DNA of 7,303 nucleotides, taken from the NCBI GenBank assembly GCA_945952425.1, contig CAMFIX010000147.1:1-7303 (forward strand), read 5' to 3'. Each line of letters begins with the position of its first letter. The first letter of the stretch is position 1. Made by a program: the position numbers and the translations under genes. The notes beneath the pieces were generated by a model, which made no database searches, had not been told where the DNA came from, and saw only the letters and a list, made by a program, of their open reading frames with translations. This DNA is from an uncultured Pseudorhodobacter sp. Its GTDB lineage: Bacteria; Pseudomonadota; Alphaproteobacteria; Rhodobacterales; Rhodobacteraceae. Shown in pieces: positions 1-6,048 of this stretch.

Positions 1-48
1 CGAGATCATGCCTAGTCTCGTGGGCTCGGAGATGTGTATAAGAGACAG
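1..48 (+). other. Illumina Nextera adapter and i7 index (artefact, not genomic)
   Basis: Bases 1-6 are the end of the Illumina P7 primer tail (CGAGAT). Bases 7-14 are an 8-base i7 index (CATGCCTA, which I recall as Nextera index N706). Bases 15-29 (GTCTCGTGGGCTCGG) with 30-48 (AGATGTGTATAAGAGACAG, the 19-bp Tn5 mosaic end) form the standard Nextera read-2 transposase adapter. All parts are contiguous and in the exact library order. The segment was therefore left untrimmed at a contig end and says nothing about the organism. It supplies an in-frame ATG at base 8 and creates a false N-terminus (MPSLVGSEMCIRDS) on the kinase gene that follows. Confidence 0.98.
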
Positions 49-670
49 CCCCGTCACCTATGTCAACGATTGCCGCGCCCAGGCCCTGTCCGAGGCGCAA
101 TTCGGCGCCGCCCGGGGCTATGCCAGCGCGCTGAGCCTGAACCTCGGCACCGGGCTCGCCGGGGGGATCGTGGTCGATGGGCGCCTGCTGGAGGGCCCCT
201 CGGGCCTGGGCGGCGAGTTCGGCCATTTCGCCTTGCCCGCCCATGTCGTGGCCGCCCATGACCTGCCGCTGGTCCCCTGCGGCTGCGGCCGGATGGGCTG
301 CACCGAGACGCTGATCGCGGGCCCCGGCTTGTCGCGCATTCTCGCCCATCGGACGGGGCGGACCCTGCGCGCCGAAGAGATCGTGGCCGGTCGCGCCTCC
401 GATGCCGCGCTGCACGCCGCCTGGAGCACCTGGCTCGTGCTGGCGGCAGAGCTGATCCACACGCTGGTCACGACGGTCGATCCGGGCTGCATCGTGCTGG
501 CGGCCGGGCCTTCGCCCGCGCCGGGGCTGGTGCCCCAGCTGACCGCGCCCTTGACCGCCGCCGCCTTGCCGGGCTATGGCGCCCCGCCGATCCTCCTGGC
601 CGAGGGCGGCGACACGACCGGCGCAAGGGGCGCCGCCTTTGCCGCTTTCGCCCGGAGGAGGGCCGGATGA
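49..670 (+). CDS. ROK-family sugar kinase, 5'-truncated; probable N-acetylglucosamine kinase
   Basis: Only the C-terminal 206 residues of an expected ~300 are present, because the contig ends at the adapter; the first complete codon is at 50. The N-terminal DxGGTK-type phosphate-binding loop is missing. Counting from that first codon, residues 4-7 (YVND) carry the likely catalytic Asp of ROK kinases. Residues 33-35 (GTG) and 55-59 (GEFGH) match the second phosphate-binding region and a zinc-ligand His. Residues 77-84 (CGCGRMGC) are the ROK zinc-binding cysteine cluster. The gene overlaps nagA by 4 bp (ATGA, 667-670), implying translational coupling. With nagA next door the simplest role is cytoplasmic ATP-dependent phosphorylation of GlcNAc to GlcNAc-6-P (NagK-like). 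Glucokinase or ManNAc kinase cannot be excluded from a fragment. An ATG at base 8 lies in the adapter and is not the start. Confidence 0.9.
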
Positions 671-1746
671 GCTTCCTGGAACCCGACCTGATCTTCGACG
701 GCACGGCGCTGCGCAAGGGCGTGGCCGAGATCGAGGGGGGCCGCGTCGTGGCCCTGCACACGCTGGCCGGACCGGCGCGGAAGGTCGCGGGCGTGCTCTC
801 GCCGGGCTTCGTCGATCTACAGGTGAACGGCGGCGGCGATGTGCTGCTCAACACCACGCCGACGGTCGCGGGCATGCAGGCCATCGCCGCCGCCCATCGC
901 CGCTATGGCACGGTGGCCATCCTGCCCACTGTCATCACCGACACGCCCGACGTGCTGGACGCCGTGGCCGAGGCGGCCCTGGCCGCTCATGGGCTGCCCG
1001 GGATCTTGGGCCTGCATATCGAGGGCCCCCATATCTCGGTCGCCCGGCGCGGCACCCACAAGGCCGAGTATGTCCGGCCGCTGGATGCCCGCACCTTCGG
1101 CGTGGTGCGGCGTCTTCGCGCGGCGGGCCTGCCCGTGATGATCACGCTGGCCCCCGAGGCCGTGGCGCCCGGTCAGGTGGCCGAGTTGGCGGCTCTGGGC
1201 GCCGTCGTCTCCATCGGTCATTCCGATGCCTCAGCCGATCAAGTCCGCACGCTTCTGGCCGAAGGCGCGCGGTGTTTCACCCATCTTTTCAACGCCATGT
1301 CGCCGATGCTGAACCGCGCGGCCGGGGTGACCGGCGCCTGCATCAACTCCACCGCCTATGCCGGGATCATCTGCGACGGCATCCATGTCGCCGACGAGAT
1401 GGTCGGCCTGGCGCTGCGGGCGCGGCCGGTGGCGGATACGACCTTCCTCGTCTCCGACGCCATGTCGACCGTGGGCGGCAGCGACCGCTTCACCCTTTAT
1501 GGCAATGAAATCCGTGTGGAAAATGGCCGGTTGGTGAATGCCGAGGGCTCTTTGGCCGGGGCGCATGTGACCATGGCCGAAAGCGTGAAGCGGCTGATCG
1601 AGGTGGTGGGCGTGGCGCCCGAGGCCGCGCTGCGGATGGCCACGACGATCCCGCGCCGCGTCATGGGGCTGGAGGGGGGCATCGTCGGGCAGCGGGTCGA
1701 GGATCTGGTTCTGCTGGACGACGCCTGGCAAGTGCAGCCGCTGTGA
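667..1746 (+). CDS. nagA: N-acetylglucosamine-6-phosphate deacetylase
   Basis: This 359-residue amidohydrolase should deacetylate GlcNAc-6-P to GlcN-6-P and acetate in the cytoplasm, the committed step of amino-sugar recycling and catabolism. Visible family motifs are PGFVDLQVNG (46-55), where the usual amidohydrolase HxH is replaced by Q52-x-N54 as in E. coli-type NagA; HIEGPH (117-122) with metal ligand E119; SIGHSDA with H185; THLFNAM with H206; DGIH with H240; and LVSDAM with the catalytic acid/base D264. This residue set suggests a single-metal enzyme. The length is slightly below the common ~380 but both ends look complete. The ATG at 667 follows a strong AGGAGG at 656-661 with a 5-nt spacer, inside the end of the kinase gene. 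It overlaps the kinase stop by 4 bp and the next gene's GTG by 4 bp, so all three genes form one operon. Confidence 0.96.
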   Translation: MSFLEPDLIFDGTALRKGVAEIEGGRVVALHTLAGPARKVAGVLSPGFVDLQVNGGGDVLLNTTPTVAGMQAIAAAHRRYGTVAILPTVITDTPDVLDAVAEAALAAHGLPGILGLHIEGPHISVARRGTHKAEYVRPLDARTFGVVRRLRAAGLPVMITLAPEAVAPGQVAELAALGAVVSIGHSDASADQVRTLLAEGARCFTHLFNAMSPMLNRAAGVTGACINSTAYAGIICDGIHVADEMVGLALRARPVADTTFLVSDAMSTVGGSDRFTLYGNEIRVENGRLVNAEGSLAGAHVTMAESVKRLIEVVGVAPEAALRMATTIPRRVMGLEGGIVGQRVEDLVLLDDAWQVQPL

Positions 1747-2180
1747 CGCCCGGGCTTTACGGCCTTTCCGCGCTAAGCCCCGGAGATCGCTACGAAACCG
1801 GCGAGGTCGAGGTGACCGCCGCGATGATCGACGCCTTTGCCGCGCTGACCGGCGACGCCTCGCCCCTGCATATGTCGGAGGCGGCGGCCCAGGCGGCGGG
1901 CTTTGCGGGCCGCATCGCGCATGGGCTTTTGGTCGTGAGCCTGATCGAGGGGTTGAAGGCCGCCGCCCCGGTGCAGCTTGCCACCCATACCGCGCTGGGA
2001 TGGGAGGTCACCTTCCGCGCCCCGGTCCACGCGGGCGACCGGCTGCGCGCCCGGGTCGAGGTGCTTTCGGTGCGGCGGGTTGCAAGCAAGGGCCTGGTTT
2101 CGCTGAAGATTTCCGGTCTGACCAGCGCCGGAGAGGTCTTGCGCGCCACAGCCCGCTATTTCGGTCACTTCACCAGGTAA
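1743..2180 (+). CDS. MaoC-like (hot-dog fold) enoyl-CoA hydratase/dehydratase
   Basis: This 145-residue protein has the single hot-dog hydratase 2 layout. After a short N-terminal strand (GDRYETGEVEVT) comes FAALTGDASPLH, with D38 and H43 in the D-x4-H spacing of (R)-specific enoyl-CoA hydratases, then AGFAGRIAHG (52-61). A core region resembling the family follows (VTFRAPVHAGDRLRARVEV). Family members hydrate 2-enoyl-CoA or dehydrate 3-hydroxyacyl-CoA; some are only accessory domains. The start is GTG at 1743, overlapping the nagA stop as GTGA. I see no strong Shine-Dalgarno sequence, which fits reinitiation after nagA. The gene ends at 2180, 16 bp inside the 3' end of the convergent glycosyltransferase gene. 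The family call is secure, but the substrate and the reason for sitting in a GlcNAc operon are unknown. Confidence 0.87.
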   Translation: MTPGLYGLSALSPGDRYETGEVEVTAAMIDAFAALTGDASPLHMSEAAAQAAGFAGRIAHGLLVVSLIEGLKAAAPVQLATHTALGWEVTFRAPVHAGDRLRARVEVLSVRRVASKGLVSLKISGLTSAGEVLRATARYFGHFTR

Positions 2181-3862
2181 GGCCGACCGCGACGGCTCGC
2201 CGCCGGGGCCGGGTCTTCGCCGGTCGGGAAATCGCCCATCATCACCGGCTGCATCCCCTGATTCCGCAGATTCTGCAGGAACTGACCGAAGCCCTTCAGA
2301 TCGGCCAGCCGCGGCGCCTCCGTCAGGCGGCGCTGGCTGCGCGGGCTGATCTCGTCGATGATCGACTGCAAAGGCTCCATCGGGTTCTCGACGAATTCCG
2401 CCAGCGTCCAGATGCGAATCCGCGCCTTGGCGAAATGGCTGCGCAGGATGCCCACGTGATAGGTCTCTTCCCGCTGCAGCCACGCCGCCTCGCGCCGGAT
2501 GTCGCCGAAATTCTTGTTGGAGTGAAAAAGCGGAATGGCCCAGGCGCCGGTGATGACCGAAATCTGCGCATTCGGATCGCAGGCAATGAACCAGCTGATA
2601 TCCTGCCGGTCCCCAGGGCCGAATTGGAAACACTGACGCTCGCCCCGGGTATTCCAGATCAGGTTGGACAGGAAATTCTTCGGCGCATAGTCGCGCAATT
2701 TGGCACTGTCGGACAGCGCGCCGGAAAACACGGACTCGTTCCCCGCGAAATGTGCGCGGTCGAGCGCAAAGAGATGACCATGGGCCCGGGTGCCCGCCAC
2801 TTTACCAAGCCAAGCCTCGAAATTCTCGAAAACCTCGGAAAAGCCCTCGAAGACCGAATAGGGTGCAGCAGTGCGGCCATTCTCCCAATTCTCATTCGGA
2901 TAGCGGCTGTGCATGTAAAGCCCGGCCCGCCCCTTGGTGCGCCGATCCACCGCCTTGGAAAACAAGCGGTCGATCTTGCCGGGATTGGGTTCGGCACTCG
3001 CCTGGCCTTGGGAATTGCCACGCAGGAAAGTGTCGTAAAGCTTGTCCGCTTGCGGCCAAATCTTGCGCGCGACGAAGCAATCCGACCGACGCAGCAATTG
3101 CAAATGATCGTCGTAGAAGATATGCGGCTTGCCCTGATAGTCGAACTTCGCCAAAGTCAGCGACCGGCTTTCGACATTGGTTGAAAACTGCCGGACCATG
3201 GTCTGGAAATAACTCTCGTCCGGAATCCAGACCCGGCGGAAATAGCGGTCGATGGCAGCGCGGTCGGGATTTTCCAGGATGGCCGAAAGCGTCTGCCGCG
3301 TCAGGCACCACCATTGGCTGCCCAGATGCGGCTCGATCCCCGCCGGAATTTGCCGCCGAAAGCCCAATTTGCGCTGCAGGCTGACATACCAGTCGAAAGC
3401 CTTGCGCTGCGAGCGCCAGGAAAACGGAAACCGCAGGGTAAACCGCTCCAGGTTCAGACCGCCGACCGTCCAGCCGACATCCGACGTCGTGACGCTTTCG
3501 ATGAAATCGGTGCGCGGACGGTCGTCGAGATAGGCCTTCATCTCCTCGACCGGGCGGAGCGGCAGGCAGGAGCCCGAGGCCAGGTAGACATGCCGCACGT
3601 CCGGAAAATCGCGCAACATCAAGGCAGAAGCCTCCTGCGTCGCCGCCACGATCCCCCAGGTGCCCCATTCGCAGGCAAAGCGCGCCGAGAAGCGGACATT
3701 GCCGAGATCGGCCAGCGACTGCACCAGCCCGTCATAGGCCAGCCGCGCCACGCGGCGGTCGACATGGATGACGACGGGACAGCCGCGCTCGGCCCAATGC
3801 CGTGCGACTTCTGCCGCACGCTCCAGCGCCGTGTGGCAAAGCATGACGAAACCGACCGTCAT
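2165..3862 (-). CDS. GT14 (core-2/I-branching type) glycosyltransferase with C-terminal extension
   Basis: The 565-residue protein starts with a beta-strand typical of GT-A enzymes (MTVGFVMLCHT). It carries GT14-like landmarks in order: EWGTWGIVAAT (65-75), LASGSCLPLRP (94-104, like the LSGQDYPL-type motif), GSQWWCLTR (181-189) and IPDESYFQT (213-221), whose Glu corresponds to the conserved acidic residue of GT14. This region (~1-255) resembles beta-1,6-N-acetylglucosaminyl or O-xylosyl transferases, which are metal-independent and lack DXD. Residues ~256-545 form a second region that I believe matches DUF5927, known from Rhodobacteraceae; its function is unknown to me. No signal peptide or membrane segment is evident, so it probably acts at the cytoplasmic face on UDP-sugars. 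The ATG at 3862 overlaps the upstream gene's stop (ATGA) and follows AAGGGG with an 8-nt gap. A TTG 48 bp further upstream lacks such support. Donor, acceptor and linkage are inferred from family only. Confidence 0.85.
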   Translation of the reverse strand: MTVGFVMLCHTALERAAEVARHWAERGCPVVIHVDRRVARLAYDGLVQSLADLGNVRFSARFACEWGTWGIVAATQEASALMLRDFPDVRHVYLASGSCLPLRPVEEMKAYLDDRPRTDFIESVTTSDVGWTVGGLNLERFTLRFPFSWRSQRKAFDWYVSLQRKLGFRRQIPAGIEPHLGSQWWCLTRQTLSAILENPDRAAIDRYFRRVWIPDESYFQTMVRQFSTNVESRSLTLAKFDYQGKPHIFYDDHLQLLRRSDCFVARKIWPQADKLYDTFLRGNSQGQASAEPNPGKIDRLFSKAVDRRTKGRAGLYMHSRYPNENWENGRTAAPYSVFEGFSEVFENFEAWLGKVAGTRAHGHLFALDRAHFAGNESVFSGALSDSAKLRDYAPKNFLSNLIWNTRGERQCFQFGPGDRQDISWFIACDPNAQISVITGAWAIPLFHSNKNFGDIRREAAWLQREETYHVGILRSHFAKARIRIWTLAEFVENPMEPLQSIIDEISPRSQRRLTEAPRLADLKGFGQFLQNLRNQGMQPVMMGDFPTGEDPAPAASRRGRPYLVK

Positions 3863-4869
3863 GCCCAATTCCCCTTCGACATCAGGCCCAAAATCTCCAA
3901 CTGGCGCCAATTGATGTATTTCTCGGAATATTTACACCAGAGATCGGGATGTTTCGCCAATTTCTCGTGATAGGCCTTGTATTCTTTCGATGCGCCGTAA
4001 TGCTGCCCGCGCTCCATCTCTTCCGAGGCTTTTTCGGCGAAAGTATCGAGGAATTTCGCGTGCAACAGGCAACCCGAGGCCTTTTCGCCGCCCCTTTCGT
4101 CGTAAACCAGATTCAGACCGCGCGGCAATATCATATGTGTCGAACTGAGATAGGCGTAACTGCGCTGCCAGCGCACCAGCGGCACCTTGTTCAGGGCCGG
4201 CGCCATTTCCGGCCGGTCGGCAAAAAACACCCGGGCGCGGGGCCCACCTTGAATCCACAGATTGCCCATCGCATGATTGCGGTGGATCGTGTAATTCCCG
4301 CTGTCGAACCATTGCGCGATTTCGAACGGGTTCTGGCCCTCGTGATAAGGTTGCGCGACGATGGAACCTTTCGGATACATGTCCAGCATCATGGCCGAGA
4401 AACTGCGCACCGCGCTGGCATCCAGCCAATCGGTCAAGGCGCGCAAGGGCCGGGTTTCGCAGAAAGGATAGACGAAAAACTCATCGACATCGACGGTCAG
4501 GCACCAGTGGTCGTGGCAATAGCGCCGTTGCAGATGCGCCAGCCAATCCACCCCGAAATGCGATCTTTTATAGCTGCCCTTCGTCGTCCAGACCGAGGCA
4601 TCCGGCTGCAGCGCAAGATATTCGCGTGAGCCGTCGGTGCTGTCATTGTCCACGAAAAAGAAATGATCGACGCCCAGGTCGCGGTAATAGCGCAGGAAAA
4701 ACGGCAGGCGAATCCGCTCGTTCCGCAGGGTGCAGAGCAGGATGATCGCGTCCTTGGCCAGGCCGCGCGTGCGATCGACCACGGCGCGCATCTCGCGCCC
4801 CTTCACCCGGGCGCGCAAATGCGCCAGGCGACGACGGTACCGCAGCTTTATGGCCTCCGTAATCCTCAA
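3859..4869 (-). CDS. GT2-like glycosyltransferase, paralogue of the next gene upstream
   Basis: This 336-residue cytosolic-looking glycosyltransferase is of the GT2 type (Glyco_tranf_2_4-like; GT92-like proteins are similar). It has a basic, Arg-rich N-terminus (RYRRRLAHLRARVKGR), then the nucleotide-binding RNE..RLPFFLRYYRDLG and FFVDNDSTDGS (71-81). A DXD metal/nucleotide-sugar motif lies in LTVDVDEF (D127, D129). Conserved blocks PLRALTDWLDA, LDMYPKG, GGPRARVFF and YAYLSSTH follow. The TTG start at 4869 is chosen because GGAGG lies 6 nt upstream and because the N-terminus then aligns with the paralogue at 5036-6046 (EAxxLRxxRRRL in both). The first internal ATG, residue 27, would delete this shared segment. 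The stop overlaps the GT14 start, so the two are probably cotranslated. Its 3' part is clearly less GC-rich than the matching part of the paralogue. The sugar specificity is unknown. Confidence 0.88.
   Translation of the reverse strand: MRITEAIKLRYRRRLAHLRARVKGREMRAVVDRTRGLAKDAIILLCTLRNERIRLPFFLRYYRDLGVDHFFFVDNDSTDGSREYLALQPDASVWTTKGSYKRSHFGVDWLAHLQRRYCHDHWCLTVDVDEFFVYPFCETRPLRALTDWLDASAVRSFSAMMLDMYPKGSIVAQPYHEGQNPFEIAQWFDSGNYTIHRNHAMGNLWIQGGPRARVFFADRPEMAPALNKVPLVRWQRSYAYLSSTHMILPRGLNLVYDERGGEKASGCLLHAKFLDTFAEKASEEMERGQHYGASKEYKAYHEKLAKHPDLWCKYSEKYINWRQLEILGLMSKGNWA
3871..3876 (-). promoter_or_regulatory. Ribosome binding site of the GT14 gene
   Basis: On the - strand AAGGGG precedes the ATG at 3862 by 8 nt, inside the last codons of the upstream glycosyltransferase gene. 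It decides for the ATG over the TTG further upstream at 3910. Confidence 0.65.
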
Positions 4870-4875
4870 CCCGCG

Positions 4876-4880
4876 CCTCC
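4876..4880 (-). promoter_or_regulatory. Ribosome binding site supporting a TTG start
   Basis: GGAGG on the - strand lies 6 nt before the TTG at 4869. This spacing is good, and no ATG is close by. Together with the alignment to the paralogue it supports initiation at the rare TTG codon. Confidence 0.65.
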
Positions 4881-4886
4881 GACGCC

Positions 4887-4904
4887 GATCCCATGGCTGG
4901 GATC
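4887..4904 (-). repeat. Perfect inverted repeat (hairpin) in the leader of the second GT2 gene
   Basis: On the - strand GATCCCA-GCCA-TGGGATC forms a 7-bp perfect stem with a 4-nt loop. It ends 6 nt before the GGAGG of the gene starting at 4869. No T-run follows on either strand, so it does not look like an intrinsic terminator. It could affect translation or mRNA stability, or be a protein site, or be chance. The remainder of the 166-bp gap (4870-5035) has a TTGACT on the - strand at about 4992-4997 that could be a -35 element. I find no convincing -10 at the right distance. Confidence 0.5.
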
Positions 4905-5035
4905 ACTTTATCGCTCAAAGCTGAAGGAAGCCTTGACGACACCCCATTTCCCGACGCGCCTTGTTGTTTTTCGACGCATTGTTCACGTTTTGAAGTCAAT
5001 CCGGGGGAAAATCCAGCACTTCCCTGCGCAAGGGG

Positions 5036-6046
5036 TCACATTTCCTGACCAGATGCCCAGAGGCCACGCTGGATCAACCCCAGGTTTTCCAGCTGGCCCG
5101 GGTTCTCGTATCGCGCGCTGCCAGGGTGCCAGAAGTCGGGCGCCGCGATCAGGCCGTCGTAGTAATCGCCATAGCGGTCGGGATGGGTGAAAGGCGCGGC
5201 CCGGGCCTTTTCTTCGTCGGATCTCTGCAGGAGTTCGGGCAGGAACTTGGTGTGCAACAGTGCGCCGGTCGGCAGGTCGGGGCGCTGGAAGCCGGCGTTG
5301 AGACGCTCGGGCAGGGCCAGGTGGGTCGAGCTCAGATAGGCATAGCGCCAGTGCCAGCGGATCAGCGGGGTCTTGTGCAGGTGGGGGGCGCGTTCGGGCG
5401 TGTCGCGGAAGAAGACGCGGGCCCGTGGCCCGCCGCGGATCGAGACATGGGCATAGCGCGGCATCCTGGTGCGGCTATAGCCGTCCGGATCGAAATAGGG
5501 CAGCAATTCCAAGGGGTTCTGGCCGGGCGTATGGGTGCCCCCCAAGGGCCCCTTGGGGTAAAGGTCCAGCATCAGCGCCGCCATCTCTGCGGCGCCATGG
5601 GCGTCAAGCCAATCGGTCAGGGCGCGCAGGCCCCGGTGCTCTTCGGGAAAAGTAAACAGCTCGTCGGCATCCAGCGTCAGGCACCAATGGCCCGACCCAT
5701 ACCGCATCAAGAGCGCATTCACCCAGTCCAGCCCGAACCGGCTGGCCTTGTAGCTGTCCCCCGTCGTCCAAAGCGACACATCCGGCTCGCGCGCCAGCCA
5801 CGCCGCACTGCCATCGGTGGAGCCATTGTCGACGAAAAGGAAACGGTCGACGCCCAGCTTGCGATGGTGCTGCAGGAACCAGGGCAGACGCGCGCCCTCG
5901 TTGCGGATGCAACCGAAGCAGAGAATCGCCCCTTTCGGGATCGGCCGCCGCACGACCTCGGTCAGCCGCGCGCGCGCGCGGAAGGCCCGCCAAAGCAAAC
6001 GCCTGCGCAACATGCGCAGGCGCAACGCCTCCCAAACGGAGGCCAC
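5036..6046 (-). CDS. GT2-like glycosyltransferase, first of two paralogues
   Basis: This 336-residue protein is the same length as the gene downstream (3859-4869) and by eye roughly half identical to it over the core. The fold markers are CIRNEGARLPWFLQHHRKLG (46-65), FVDNGSTDGS (71-80), DXD in LTLDADEL (D126, D128), LRALTDWLDA (140-149), LDLYPKG (160-166), GGPRARVFF (205-213) and YAYLSSTH (235-242). The GTG start at 6046 lies 2 bp after the galU stop, giving an N-terminus that aligns with the paralogue. Longer in-frame readings up to 6172 would run 124 nt into galU without homology support. A modest AGAAGG sits ~13 nt upstream inside galU. Placement directly behind galU suggests transfer of glucose or a UDP-glucose-derived sugar onto a surface glycan, but donor and acceptor are not shown by the sequence. 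Confidence 0.88.
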   Translation of the reverse strand: MASVWEALRLRMLRRRLLWRAFRARARLTEVVRRPIPKGAILCFGCIRNEGARLPWFLQHHRKLGVDRFLFVDNGSTDGSAAWLAREPDVSLWTTGDSYKASRFGLDWVNALLMRYGSGHWCLTLDADELFTFPEEHRGLRALTDWLDAHGAAEMAALMLDLYPKGPLGGTHTPGQNPLELLPYFDPDGYSRTRMPRYAHVSIRGGPRARVFFRDTPERAPHLHKTPLIRWHWRYAYLSSTHLALPERLNAGFQRPDLPTGALLHTKFLPELLQRSDEEKARAAPFTHPDRYGDYYDGLIAAPDFWHPGSARYENPGQLENLGLIQRGLWASGQEM

Positions 6047-6048
6047 GT

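Noticed and set aside
8..670. Full-length kinase reading starting at the ATG at base 8
   Set aside because: The ATG and first 13 codons lie in the sequencing adapter. Real homology starts at base 50, and the N-terminal third of the kinase is missing.
2000..3184. Long + strand open frame of 394 codons opposite the GT14 gene
   Set aside because: It is a shadow of high-GC coding on the other strand. It overlaps two real genes, has no recognisable motif and no ribosome binding site.
3863..3910. TTG start adding 16 residues to the GT14 protein
   Set aside because: The extension lies within the upstream gene and has no family-like sequence. The ATG at 3862 has a good ribosome binding site and the usual strand-forming N-terminus.
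4887..4904. Intrinsic terminator reading of the hairpin
   Set aside because: No T-run follows on either strand, and it lies directly before a ribosome binding site.
5015..5035. Terminator after the first GT2 gene
   Set aside because: The only pairing (CCCT/AGGG around TGCGC) is 4 bp long and has no T-tract, so termination is not supported.
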